Positions 8,401 through 17,550 of a DNA stretch of 64,000 bases are shown piece by piece. A model generated the notes under the pieces. The model was given only the letters and a program-made list of their open reading frames with translations, made no database searches and was not told where the DNA came from. Each line of letters opens with the position of its first letter. Within the stretch, counting starts at the first letter, position 1. Origin of the DNA: WJMT01 sp964599635 (GTDB lineage Bacteria; Acidobacteriota; Aminicenantia; Aminicenantales; Aminicenantaceae); the NCBI GenBank assembly GCA_964599635.1, contig CAZRGM010000039.1, forward strand, positions 124,001 through 188,000, written 5' to 3'. Both the position numbers and the translations under genes were made by a program.

Positions 8401-11127
8401 TCATTTGATCCAGTGATCTTTAAGTACGGAACTTTTTTTTGTCAGTTCTTTTTTGTCTATACAAAGTTTGAATGTGTATTCTCCATAAGACACAGGTTCA
8501 TAAGCATAGTTGATGTCTATATCTAAATTATATCCGTAGGATTCATACATTTTCATCCTTTCTTGAATCAACTTTTTTTCCTCAGGAGTTCTTTCTTTCC
8601 TCTGTGTCATATTCCAGATGAGTCTGTTCAGCCCCGCTTTGTTTGTGCCTTTTATTTCATTGATCAATAAACTGCCTTTAAATATTTTTAATTTGATATC
8701 TGCCTCAGTTGGATTTTTTAGATAATAGTTTATAACCAATCCCCTGGGTTCACTTTCTCCTCTAAAATTGGATGAGCTGTAATTGATATTTTTGTTGCTG
8801 ATCCATTTTACTTTGGGCTCAATGTTAAATAAATGAACATCTTTTTCAAGAACTTCTTTTGATAATTCCTGGAGAAATGTAATATCAGTGATAAAAATAC
8901 CTCTTCCATGGGTTGCGACGATTAAATCATTTTCGCGAGGGTGAATAACTAGATCATGGACAGGCTGGGTGGGCATATCCCCTTTCATTTGAGTCCAATT
9001 TATTCCGCTGTCTATAGAGACATAAACAGCAAATTCTGTTCCCACAAACAGAAGGTCAGAATTTTTATGATCCTCTCGGATAACATTGATGGGTTCTTCT
9101 GGAAGGTTAGAGGCAATAGATGTCCAGGTCTTTCCATAATCCTTTGTTTTATACAGGAAAGCCCTAAAATCATCTCTTCTATAACCGGTATAGGAAACAT
9201 AGGCCGTCCCAGGGAAATGATGGGATGCGACTACCCTGCTGACCCAATAGCCGGGATTACCGGTTATATTTGGGTTTAATTGAATCCAATCTTTACCTCT
9301 GTTTTTTGTGACCCAAACATTTCCATCATCAGTTCCAACCCATAAAAGTCCTTCTATAAGAGAAGATTCATCCAGAGAGGTTATGGTGCAGTATTGAATG
9401 TTTCCATCGCCTCCTTTGCCGGTGGTCAGCTTATCAGGATTGTTAGTGGTTAAATCCGGGCTGATGACTTCCCAAGATTCCCCTCTAAAAGAGGACCGGA
9501 CTACCTTATTGCCGCAGTGATAGATAACATCACTGTTATGGGGAGATACTAGAATGGGAGAGTTCCAATTCCATCTCATGTCTTTATCTATGTTTCTGTA
9601 AGCAACGCTCTTTGTTTCTCCCGTTAGGAGATCAATTCTCTGGAGAGGCCCAAATTGGGATTCATTGTAGAGATATCTATTATTGTTCCAGTCGAACACA
9701 TTATACATTCCATCTCCTCCCCCCATTCTCTGCCAGTCTTCAAATTGGACAGGACTGTGGTCGCGTTTAGTGCTGGGGCCCATTTGTGATCCATTGTCCT
9801 GAAGCCCTCCGGCCACATTGTAAGGATAGGACATATCCACCCCTGCAGCGTAAAACTGAGCTAAAGGAATATTGTCAGGATGATACCAGTTTCTGCCTCC
9901 GTCATAAGTGATGCCCATCCCATGGTCATAGCCCAGCCACATGTGATTGGAATCTTGGGGATCGATCCAGAGGGCATGATCGTCCCCACCAAATCCGAGG
10001 GGGCGTCTTTTCCAAGTTTTTCCTCCATCATAGGTTCCCCAGGAAGCAGCGCTCAGTACATGAACGACTTGATCATTATTGGGATCAATGATGATCTGAC
10101 CGTAGTAATAGGCTGGAGCGCCCCCAATACTTTGACCCTCTGGGCTTACTTTTTTCCAGGTTTCTCCACCGTCATCTGATCGATAGACCTCTCCTCCGAT
10201 CATTCCCTCACTTGATTTATCTTCAAGGAGCTCCTGATATCTTTCTTCATCTGACATTCCTGGCTTGTTGGCATTTTCTATAGTGGCATACACTATGTTT
10301 GGATTCTTCTTATAGACATCAATGCCTATGCGGCCTAGCATTCCTTCTGGGAGTCCACCTCCCAGCTTTTTCCAGCTTTTTCCAGCATCAACTGATTTAT
10401 AGATACGACTTCCAGGGCCCCCCAGATTAAATGTATAAGGTTTTCTGACTTTGTCATAAGTCGCGGCATAAACAATATCCGGATTTGTAGGGTCCATAAC
10501 ACAGTCCACAACTCCAATGTTTTTTCCTTTAACCACTACATCGAGAACTTTGTTCCAAGTTTTTCCTCCATCTTCGGTCTTATAAAGTCCGCGTTCGGAA
10601 TTTTCTGAATAGAGGTGACCTAGAGCGGCTACATAAACAATATCCGGATTTGTAGGGTGAATTTCAATGGCGCCTATGTGATGAGATTCCTTTAAGCCCA
10701 TATTCTCCCAGCTTTTTCCTGCATTAGTGGATTTGTAAACTCCATCTCCCCAGTAGGTGCTGCGCGAGTTATTGGCTTCTCCTGATCCGATCCAAACAAT
10801 ATCCGGATTTGATGGAGATACCGCAATATCTCCTATAGAAAAAACATTTTGATTTGTAAAAAGAGGTTTGAAGGTTATGCCATTATCTGTTGTTTTCCAC
10901 AATCCGCCGGTCGCAGTAGCGGCATAAAAAGTATGGGGCTCTTTTTCACACCAGGCAAAGTCAACATATCTACCGCCTTGGCGGGTTGGACCGATTTCCC
11001 GGTATTCAATACGTCCTAAAATGTTTTTATCAATTTTTTGACTGAATAAAAAAGGATTTGAGACAAACATCATGCAAGCAAACAATGCAGACATCAAATA
11101 AAAAAGCTGGTTTTTAATTTTTTTCAT
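8401..11127 (-). CDS. exported BNR/VPS10 (sortilin-like) beta-propeller protein
   Basis: Around 908 residues with repeated Asp-box units of the form S-x-D-x-G-x-x-W (YKSTNAGKSWENMG, YKTEDGGKTWNKV, YRSDDGGETWKKV, and more), interleaved with I-x-P-x-x-P-D-I-V-Y-x-A blades. This is the VPS10/sortilin-type multi-bladed propeller common in secreted proteins of acidobacterial-like genomes. The start is the second ATG of an ATG-ATG pair (11127), 4 nt after AGGAGG at 11132-11137; the ATG at 11130 is only 1 nt away. A signal peptide covers about residues 1-30 (ending FLFSQ). A C-terminal tail of about 150 residues may be an Ig-like or sorting region. No catalytic residues are seen; binding of peptides or glycans is a guess from the fold. 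Confidence 0.8.
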   Translation of the reverse strand: MKKIKNQLFYLMSALFACMMFVSNPFLFSQKIDKNILGRIEYREIGPTRQGGRYVDFAWCEKEPHTFYAATATGGLWKTTDNGITFKPLFTNQNVFSIGDIAVSPSNPDIVWIGSGEANNSRSTYWGDGVYKSTNAGKSWENMGLKESHHIGAIEIHPTNPDIVYVAALGHLYSENSERGLYKTEDGGKTWNKVLDVVVKGKNIGVVDCVMDPTNPDIVYAATYDKVRKPYTFNLGGPGSRIYKSVDAGKSWKKLGGGLPEGMLGRIGIDVYKKNPNIVYATIENANKPGMSDEERYQELLEDKSSEGMIGGEVYRSDDGGETWKKVSPEGQSIGGAPAYYYGQIIIDPNNDQVVHVLSAASWGTYDGGKTWKRRPLGFGGDDHALWIDPQDSNHMWLGYDHGMGITYDGGRNWYHPDNIPLAQFYAAGVDMSYPYNVAGGLQDNGSQMGPSTKRDHSPVQFEDWQRMGGGDGMYNVFDWNNNRYLYNESQFGPLQRIDLLTGETKSVAYRNIDKDMRWNWNSPILVSPHNSDVIYHCGNKVVRSSFRGESWEVISPDLTTNNPDKLTTGKGGDGNIQYCTITSLDESSLIEGLLWVGTDDGNVWVTKNRGKDWIQLNPNITGNPGYWVSRVVASHHFPGTAYVSYTGYRRDDFRAFLYKTKDYGKTWTSIASNLPEEPINVIREDHKNSDLLFVGTEFAVYVSIDSGINWTQMKGDMPTQPVHDLVIHPRENDLIVATHGRGIFITDITFLQELSKEVLEKDVHLFNIEPKVKWISNKNINYSSSNFRGESEPRGLVINYYLKNPTEADIKLKIFKGSLLINEIKGTNKAGLNRLIWNMTQRKERTPEEKKLIQERMKMYESYGYNLDIDINYAYEPVSYGEYTFKLCIDKKELTKKSSVLKDHWIK

Positions 11128-11147
11128 CATTCCTCCTAATAATTTAA

Positions 11148-11343
11148 CCTGATCCATTCATAAAAAAAGCTGATGCTTTCATTATCATCTTATTTTCTAT
11201 GATGCATAAGATTTTTTCAAGAATAATAACTTGAACATTTTTCTTGGTTGGCTTGTGCTTGCTCTAAAATCATTTTGAATCGTGAATAATTATTGTTAGA
11301 TATTCTAACCATTAACAGCGCACAGCCTCGTGAATAATTCAGG
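11148..11343 (+). repeat. MITE-like repeat copy with inverted ends (degenerate)
   Basis: The left end begins CCTGATCCATTCATAAAAAA at 11148 and continues with a GCTTTCATTATCATCTTATT tract, like the copy at 14637. The right end is CTCGTGAATAATTCAGG at 11327-11343, whose last 13 bases are the exact reverse complement of the CCTGAATTATTCA left end at 14637. Total about 196 bp, non-coding, directly upstream of the propeller gene. The interior has diverged strongly from the 14637 copy. Confidence 0.6.
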
Positions 11344-11404
11344 TTTGATGTAGGTGAAGATAAATCAGTATTTTCCTTGAAATTAAGGGAAAATTTACTA
11401 TGAT

Positions 11405-11429
11405 TATAATTGATTGACTGAACGGTCAA
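11405..11429 (+). promoter_or_regulatory. possible -10 hexamer and TetR-like operator before the decayed operon
   Basis: TATAAT at 11405-11410 is followed by TTGACTGAACGGTCAA (11414-11429), whose arms TTGAC/GTCAA form a near-perfect inverted repeat of the size TetR-family repressors use. No convincing -35 is seen at the right distance, and no tetR gene lies nearby. The rest of 11344-11479 holds nothing else I can recognise. Confidence 0.35.
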
Positions 11430-11479
11430 AGAACTCAAAGTCAGGATAAAGACAAGAGCTTTCCTCAGGAGAGATCAAG

Positions 11480-12242
11480 ATGAAGAAATGGTTTTTTTAA
11501 CCACCACGTTTTTTTTTGCGGCTGGGTTGGGGGATGTTATCGGCTCAGGAAGGAACGATAGATGCCAAAGAAATTGTGGAAAAAATTGATGAGCTGTACC
11601 GAAGTGATTCCAGTAAAGCCTTAATGGAGATGGAGATTGGTACACCTCACTGGCATAGAACATTAAAGATGCGTATTTGGAGTGAAGGGATGGATAAAAC
11701 ATTCATCCCGTATTCTCGAGCCTAAAAAGGAGAGAGGTATGGGGACTTTGAGAGTGGAAAATGAAATGTGGAATTATCTTCCTAAGATCAATAACGTGAT
11801 TAAAATCCCTCCATCCATGATGATGAGTTCATACATGGGTTCTGATTTCACTAATAATGATTTGGTCCGAGAATATACTTTTACAGAAGATTATGATTTT
11901 AATTTGACTCAAGTTGAAAATCCAGAGCCAGATCTTATCTATGCCAAATGCATCCCCCATGAAGGTCTCCCGATTGTTTGGGGACATATAATCCTGGCTG
12001 TGTGAAGCAAGGATTATCTTCCGGTCTGGGAAAAATATTATGATGAGAAAGGAGAGCTTGCTCGCGAAATGTTTTTTAAGGATATAAAGCCCTTTGAAGA
12101 TCGGAGGATCCCTTCAGTTTTGGAATTAATTCCCGCCACAAAACAAGGACATAAGACTGTGATCAGATATTTAGAAGTGCAATTTGACCTCCTGATCAAT
12201 GAATCTATCTTCACCCTCAGGAATCTTCGTTCAGGGTTCTAA
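11480..12242 (+). pseudogene. outer-membrane lipoprotein-sorting (LolA-like) protein, broken
   Basis: Joining frames gives a typical exported LolA-like protein: signal peptide from ATG 11480 (MKKWFF then a shift), LSAQEGTIDAKEIVEKIDEL, LKMRIWSEGMDKTFI, then in another frame RILEPKKERGMGTLR, MWNYLPKINNVIKIPPSMMM, then past a stop SKDYLPVWEKYYDEKGELAR to the end at TAA 12240-12242. Breaks: the T-run near 11490, the G-run near 11528, an extra C near 11708, and an in-frame TGA at 12003-12005 where an Arg codon would be expected. Proteins of this kind usually sit with FtsX-like ABC permeases, as here. With four lesions the gene is dead unless most are sequence errors; the TGA is not a homopolymer error. 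Confidence 0.85.
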
Positions 12243-12258
12243 AATACTGATTCTAAAA

Positions 12259-13459
12259 ATGGCTTTCCGGAACATTTTCCGCCATAAACGTCGAACTGTT
12301 TTGACAGGATTGAGTATGTTTGGTGGGTTTGTGCTGGCTGCTATATTTATTGGCTGGGCGGATGGAACATACAACGGCATTATCGATAGTTTCACTCGAA
12401 GTCATTTAGGTCATATCCAGATTCATGCTGAAAATTACCTGGAGAGACCGTCTTTGTACAAAACCATTGATAACATTGACACGGTTAAAAAAACTTTGGC
12501 AGGACTGGATCATGTGGATGATTGGACTCCGCGGATTTACTCATCAGGCTTAGCTTCTTTGGAATCGAAAAGCAGCGGGGTTCAGATAACAGGGATTGAT
12601 CCTATCCTGGAGAATAAAACCACCCAATTTCATAAAAAGATCATAAAAGGGCAGGGATTTTCAGGGAGCCAGAACATGAAGTCCTTTTAGGCCAAGGCTT
12701 GGCTGAGGTCTTGAATGCTGAGTTGGGGGGATGAAGTGGTGGTTATTTCCCAGGCATCTGATGGTTCTGTTGCCAATGACTTGTATGAAGTGAAAGCCCT
12801 TATAGATATGGGAGACGAGGCTTCCAACAGGACAGCTTTTTTTATTCATATCCAGGATGCCCAGGAATTATTTATTCTAGGAGAACGGGTCCATGAAGTG
12901 GCTGTCACAGTGGACGATTTAGATCGAGTTCGAAAGAGCAATCAAACTCTGGAGAATAAGCTTGAGGGAACAGGCCTGGATTCATCTCCCCGGCAGGAAT
13001 TTGCCCGCACTTTTTATGTGGCCATGAAGGCCGATATGCAGGGGATGTGGATCCTATATGATCATTATTCTGGTGGTGGCTATCGGGGTTCTGAACACAG
13101 TTTTGATGTCAGTGCCGGAAAGACGCAGGGAGTATGGATTGCTTAGGGCTGTAGGCACCAAATCCCATCAAATTATCAGATTGGTTCTAACTGAAGTGAA
13201 TATCCTGGCTGTTTTTTCTGTGATTTTAGGAATAGGAGTGGGGCTGGTGGCCAACATAATCCTATCTCGGCAGGGAATTTCTCTCAATCAGCCCATCACA
13301 TGGGGAGGGATGGAGATTCAATCCATGGAAGCGGAAATCAACCTCCGCAGCTTTGTCATTCCTACCTTAACGGTATTTCTTTCAGCCGCTATAGTGAGTC
13401 TTTTTCCGGCTGTCAGAGCAGCCCGGACACATCCTGCAGAGACTATGCGGATGTATTAA
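12259..13459 (+). pseudogene. FtsX/MacB-like ABC transporter permease 1, broken
   Basis: Reads MAFRNIFRHKRRTVLTGLSM, first transmembrane helix and periplasmic MacB-like domain, then breaks near 12666 (G-run), is restored near 12725 (G-run of six), and shifts again near 13045. The end carries ILVVAIGVLNTVLMSVPERR, REYGLLRAVGTKSHQIIR and a last helix pair ending FPAVRAARTHPAETMRMY. All parts of an LolC/LolE-type permease are present, so it is a full-length but frameshifted gene. The two first shifts compensate each other over about 55 bp. It is next in order after the LolA-like pseudogene and 10 bp before the second permease. Confidence 0.85.
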
Positions 13460-13469
13460 GGAGAATAAG

Positions 13470-14175
13470 ATGTGGTTTTATATCAGGCTTGCCTGGCGCA
13501 ATATTTTCCGGAATAAACGCCGAACTATTATCGCGAGCACAGCTATGGGGATCGGTCTGGCTTCACTTATTTTTATGGATGGGCTGATGATTGGAATGAA
13601 GGAGTCCATGATTCGATCAGTCACGGGGTCTTTTTTAGGCGAAGCGCAGATCCATCTCAAGGGATACCGGCAGACCCGCGAAGTGGAGGGAATTATCAAT
13701 CAAAGAACGCAGGTGATCAAAGGATTAGATCAGTAGCCGATCGTTGAAAATTTTGCTCCCCGCACTCTCAGTTACGCCATGATCACTTCAGCCGCAAATG
13801 TCCGTTCTGTCCAGATGATTGGGGTGCAGCCTCAAAAAGAAAAATTCGTTTCTAAAATTGATGAGGCGGTCCAAGAAGGAACCTTTTTCCAAGAGGACAA
13901 TCCCAGAAGTATCTTGATCGGAAAAGAATTGGCTGAGATCCTGGAAGTAGATCTGGGAGATCGCGTGGTTGTGACTGTATCTCAGGCAAAAAGTGGAAAT
14001 TTGTCTCAGGAAATGTTTCGTATTTCAGGAATATTCACTTTCAATGCCCAGGAAATGGATAAGGGAATGGTTTTTGTCGGGCTGAAAAAAGCTCAGGAAA
14101 TGATGAATCTTGATGGGGGGATTCATGAAATCGTGGTTCACTTTGCGTTTGATGAGGATAAAAAGAGAGCTGATG
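13470..14175 (+). pseudogene. FtsX/MacB-like ABC transporter permease 2, stop-broken and 3'-deleted
   Basis: Starts at ATG 13470 shortly after AAGGAGA, with WRNIFRNKRRTIIASTAMGI and a first transmembrane helix like permease 1. An in-frame TAG at 13734-13736 interrupts LDQ*PIVENFAPRTL; the same frame then continues through a MacB-like periplasmic domain (LIGKELAEILEVDLGDRVVV) to about HEIVVHF. The three C-terminal helices are missing: around 14145-14180 the sequence passes into an unrelated barrel protein. The endpoint given is approximate. The ATP-binding subunit expected with such permeases is absent, probably lost in the same deletion. Confidence 0.8.
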
Positions 14176-14621
14176 AAAGAAGTTATTTTCGTCTATCAGG
14201 GGGGGATGGATTATAATTTGACTCCTAAAACATATGGATATATCGAATATCATTTCAGTTCAGCAGGTAAAAAAAACCTGAGTCCTATCTAAAATTTTTT
14301 CAATCTTCCGCTTATAAAGATGGTTCTGTATACCTTATGGGTAGGCACTATGTCGGAGCTGGACTAACCTACCAGCTTTCTCCTTTAATTCCTGTATCGA
14401 TCCTAGCTATTTCCAATTTAAATGATTTCTCTTTCATGATATCTCCCAGTATGGAATATAATATATTGGAAAATATCTATATGAGTGCCTGGGCTTATAT
14501 CGGTATTGGCAATGAGCCTGAATATTTATTTCAAATTTCTTCAATAAGTGAATGGGGGATGAAGTCAGAATTCGGAACATATCCGGATACGGTTTTCACT
14601 TCGCTTCGTATTTATTTCTAA
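14176..14621 (+). pseudogene. C-terminal fragment of an outer-membrane beta-barrel protein
   Basis: Fragment without its own start. Pieces in different frames join as SYFRLSGGMDYNLTPKTYGY, YIEYHF, then after an A-run shift near 14270 SYLKFFQSSAYKDGSVY, GRHYVGAGLTYQLSPL, ending in TSLRIYF, an aromatic final strand typical of outer-membrane barrels. Alternating strands and Tyr/Gly turns support a porin-like protein. It was probably the last gene of the LolA-like/ABC operon and was fused to permease 2 by a deletion. Frame breaks: a G-run of seven at 14199-14205 and the A-run near 14270. Confidence 0.7.
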
Positions 14622-14636
14622 TCTGAACTATCCTGG

Positions 14637-14890
14637 CCTGAATTATTCATAAAAAAAATGGCGATACTTTCTTTATCATTTTATTTTAAGCGATAGGCAG
14701 GGTTATTTCAGAAACGACAAATATCACTATTTTCTTGTTACTTTTTTTAAATTTAATCGCCATTTTTTTACCTTTGAGGCGAACCGATCTCACTGCATCT
14801 GCTTCGTTACAGGTCATTCGCAGTGAAGGACCACGACTTCATGCCCTGCGCCTTGCACCTGCAGCAACCTCGGCTCGTGAATCATTCAGG
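14637..14890 (+). repeat. MITE-like repeat, best full copy (inverted ends)
   Basis: Left end CCTGAATTATTCA at 14637-14649, right end TGAATCATTCAGG at 14878-14890 (12 of 13 matching as inverted repeat). Inside, the AAAAAAAATGGCGAT near 14651 is mirrored by ATCGCCATTTTTTT at about 14756-14769, and a GC-rich block (about 14773-14880) gives strong internal structure. No coding capacity for a transposase. About 254 bp. Confidence 0.7.
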
Positions 14891-14891
14891 C

Positions 14892-15008
14892 CCTGAATTA
14901 TTCATAAAAAAAATGGCGATACTTTCTTTATCATTTTATTTTAAGCGATAGGCAGGGTTATTTCAGAAACGGCAAATATCTCTATTTTCTTGTTACTTTT
15001 TTTAAATT
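14892..15008 (+). repeat. second, partial copy of the same repeat (tandem, 117 bp)
   Basis: Bases 14892-15008 match 14637-14753 with only two differences in 117 bp. It abuts the end of the full copy by one base and lacks the GC-rich half and right end. The high identity against the degenerate copies elsewhere implies a recent duplication. Together with 14637-14890 it fills the gene-free stretch 14622-15039. Confidence 0.85.
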
Positions 15009-15039
15009 ATCAGAACAATAGAAATAAACGAATTAAAAT

Positions 15040-15067
15040 TTGACAAAAAATTTTACTTCTCTATATT
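15040..15067 (+). promoter_or_regulatory. sigma-70-type promoter
   Basis: TTGACA (15040-15045), 16 bp spacer, TATATT (15062-15067). Transcription would begin near 15074, at or just after the ATG at 15073, which bears on the start choice of the next gene. Confidence 0.55.
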
Positions 15068-15072
15068 TATAA

Positions 15073-15546
15073 ATGGAGGGAATCTTGGAGTGCAATAGAA
15101 ATTTTGATCATGTTTCTGTTTATAGAAAATTAGTTGATTTGATCGAATGCAGTGCGGACGAGCTGACAATGAATTGCATCAATAATTTAATGGAACATCC
15201 AGAAACACGAACTTATCAAACTTATGATGAAGATAGATTATACAAACGTGTTTTTACAGTATACAGCCAATTAGGGAAATGGATATCGCGCAAAACCTCA
15301 AAAAAAGAAATAGAAGTTCACTATAAAGCATTAGGAGCCCAGAGAAAAAAAGAGGGATTTAAACTTTCAGAAGTCATTCAAGCTCTGATCATTACGCGCC
15401 GTCACCTATGGCTCAAAGTATTAGCTGAAGGGTTTATTGATAATGTGCTTGATTTGGATCAGACGATGGCATTAAATAATCGAGTGATATTGTTTTTTGA
15501 TAGAGCGATACACTACACTGTAAAAGGTTATGAGGAAGAAGAATAG
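15073..15546 (+). CDS. stand-alone RsbR/RsbRD N-terminal-like sensory domain protein
   Basis: An all-helical protein of about 157 residues resembling the N-terminal domain of RsbRD-type stressosome co-antagonists: DRLYKRVFTVYSQLGKWISR, EVHYKALGAQRKKEGFKLSE, then ALIITRRHLWLKVL. No STAS domain follows, so it is only the sensory module, possibly a free partner in a signalling complex. Start is uncertain: ATG 15073 would lie right at the predicted transcription start, while TTG 15085 has GGAGGG (15075-15080) 4 nt upstream. I list the longer form. The family call rests on helix pattern and the R-R-H-L-W motif. Confidence 0.6.
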   Translation: MEGILECNRNFDHVSVYRKLVDLIECSADELTMNCINNLMEHPETRTYQTYDEDRLYKRVFTVYSQLGKWISRKTSKKEIEVHYKALGAQRKKEGFKLSEVIQALIITRRHLWLKVLAEGFIDNVLDLDQTMALNNRVILFFDRAIHYTVKGYEEEE

Positions 15547-15615
15547 ATAGTTTTTTATATCCAGAAGTATTTTATTCGATTAAGTTTCTCATTTTCTTTT
15601 TAAAAAGGATTAAAA

Positions 15616-16503
15616 TTGAATAAAAAGAAATTCTTTATCGTGGATGTATTTGCGGAGAAAAAATATTCAGGGAATCAGTTGGCCGTTTTTCTTCATCACA
15701 ATGATTTGTCAAAACAGGATATGCAGGTCCTTGCTAAAGAAGTCAATTATTCTGAGACCACATTTATTCTTTCAAATAGAAAGGAATCTGATGGATATAA
15801 AGTCCGGATATTCACTCCGGAAAAAGAATTGCCTTTTGCTGGTCATCCCACACTGGGAACAGCCTATATTATACAGAGGGAGATCATTCGAAGTCATGTG
15901 AATAAAGTCGTTTTGGACCTAAAAGGAGGACAAATTCCGGTTTTCTTTAAATATAAAGGGGAAGAAACCGATAAATTATATATGAAACAAAAGGCACCTG
16001 AATTCGGAGAAACATTTGACAAGCTGTTACTTTCCAATGCATTAGGTTTAAATGAAAGTGACTTTGTGAAGAATTTACCAGCTCAAGAAGTGTCGACCGG
16101 ACTTACTTTTATTATTGTTGCTTTGAATGATTTAGAATCCGTTAAAAAGGCTCGTATAAACAAAGATTTGTTTTATAATATCGTAAAAAATAAAGACGCT
16201 AAGGCGGTTCTTATTTTTAGCAGAGAAACCTATCATGAATCAAATGACTTGAATGTTCGAGTTTTTGCTGATTATTTCGGAGTTCCTGAAGATCCTGCCA
16301 CAGGGAGTGCAAATGGTTGTCTTGCAGGTTATCTCATAGAACACGACTATTTCAAAAAGCAAAAGATTGATATTAAGGTTGAACAGGGATATGAGATAGG
16401 AAGGTTTTCTAATTTATATCTAAAAGCAGAAAGAAAAAATAGAAAAATTGATGTATTTGTCGGTGGCCGAGTGTTTTTATCAGCAAAGGGAGAATTTTTT
16501 TGA
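15616..16503 (+). CDS. PhzF family isomerase/epimerase-like protein
   Basis: PhzF-fold protein with the two pseudo-symmetric halves of the diaminopimelate epimerase fold. Visible signatures: FIVDVFAEKKYSGNQLAVF, the acid residue in NYSETTF (Glu near residue 52), FTPEKELPFAGHPTLGTA, and DPATGSANGCLAGYL in the second half. The 295-residue length is usual. TTG is the likely start (15616), 8 nt after AAAAGGA. Family members isomerise small acids, but most bacterial copies outside phenazine clusters have unknown substrates; no phenazine genes are here. Cytoplasmic, apparently transcribed alone. Confidence 0.85.
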   Translation: MNKKKFFIVDVFAEKKYSGNQLAVFLHHNDLSKQDMQVLAKEVNYSETTFILSNRKESDGYKVRIFTPEKELPFAGHPTLGTAYIIQREIIRSHVNKVVLDLKGGQIPVFFKYKGEETDKLYMKQKAPEFGETFDKLLLSNALGLNESDFVKNLPAQEVSTGLTFIIVALNDLESVKKARINKDLFYNIVKNKDAKAVLIFSRETYHESNDLNVRVFADYFGVPEDPATGSANGCLAGYLIEHDYFKKQKIDIKVEQGYEIGRFSNLYLKAERKNRKIDVFVGGRVFLSAKGEFF

Positions 16504-16573
16504 TAGAAATAAGTCCATCTTGATTCTAAAGGGTTAAGACCTTATAATTTTTCTTAAATAAGGAGGAGATAAA

Positions 16574-17299
16574 ATGAAAAGAGTCTCTTTGATTTTTAGT
16601 GCATTATTTTTAATGGCTTCTATATCATATTCTTTTGAGGTGTATATCCAGCAGAAGTCCCATACTGATGCTGTCGAGATGATGGGACAGAGTCAGCCTG
16701 CTAGAGATGAGATCAGTCATCTTTGGCTTGGAGAGGATAGGATGGCTAGTCACGGGTTAGAACAATCAGTCATCATAAACCTCAAAGATAATAAGATGTA
16801 TATGATCAATCATCAGGAAAAAATTTATATTGAAATGGAATTGCCTCTGGATATAGGTAAATATTTCCCTCCTCAGTTTTCTCAAATGATGAACAACATG
16901 ACAGTGGAAGTAAATCCTACGGAGGAGATGAAGAAGATTGGAGATTGGAATTGTACAGGGTATGATGTCGAAGTGAATATAATGATGATGGTCACAAATC
17001 AGAAAGTTTGGGCGAGTACAGAGGTCCCTTTTGATTGGAAGTTATATTCTGAAAAGATGCTGACAAAATTGATTCAGGGGACTATGATGTTGAGTGAGGA
17101 TTCTGCGGAAGAATTCATGAAGATAAAGGGATTTCAGATTAAAACTGAATCCTCTATGAATATAATGGGAACTGAAGTGAAGTCATTATCTGAAGTTGTT
17201 GAGATCACAGAAAAGGACGCTCCCGCAGGGACGTTTGATCCTCCATCTGATTATGAGAAAAAAGAGAAATTTACCATGGAGGACTTACAGAGAAAATAG
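16574..17299 (+). CDS. exported DUF4412-like protein
   Basis: Signal peptide (residues 1-20, ending ISYSF) followed by a Met-rich periplasmic domain. The layout, with MYMINHQEKIYIEMELP, GDWNCTGYDV and a beta-rich mid-part (LSEVVEI), resembles DUF4412 / LolA-like fold proteins, which measure a bound or denatured state of a lipid or metal; the function of this family is not known. An AAGGAGGAG ribosome site sits just before ATG 16574, predicting high expression. Monocistronic by spacing (71 bp before, about 250 bp after). Confidence 0.5.
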   Translation: MKRVSLIFSALFLMASISYSFEVYIQQKSHTDAVEMMGQSQPARDEISHLWLGEDRMASHGLEQSVIINLKDNKMYMINHQEKIYIEMELPLDIGKYFPPQFSQMMNNMTVEVNPTEEMKKIGDWNCTGYDVEVNIMMMVTNQKVWASTEVPFDWKLYSEKMLTKLIQGTMMLSEDSAEEFMKIKGFQIKTESSMNIMGTEVKSLSEVVEITEKDAPAGTFDPPSDYEKKEKFTMEDLQRK

Positions 17300-17473
17300 G
17301 GATTGGATTCCTTATTCACATAAGTTATTTTTCATACAGTTAATCTTTAAATATGTTTAGGTCTATCAAGATTTTGGTTTCGATCTATTTTTCTTTGGCG
17401 GTCTGTCAGATTAGAAATCAGCCTGATAAATAGTGTTTAGAGATTTCATTCATCTAGAAGAACTGCTCCCAAA

Positions 17474-17502
17474 TTGACAATAGCATTGACTGCTGTTAAA
17501 TT
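17474..17502 (+). promoter_or_regulatory. probable promoter before the PEBP gene
   Basis: TTGACA (17474-17479) with TTAAAT/TAAATT at 17496-17502 (16-17 bp spacer), about 50 bp before ATG 17551. The -10 is weak. The rest of 17300-17550 holds nothing I recognise. Confidence 0.4.
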
Positions 17503-17550
17503 CAAAAGTAAGAGTATTTGTGATGAAAGTTACAAAAAGGAGGGATTAAA

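Noticed and set aside
8956..10517. Several open frames of 60-107 codons on both strands inside the propeller gene
   Set aside because: Shadows of the repeated Asp-box blades, which keep alternative frames open.
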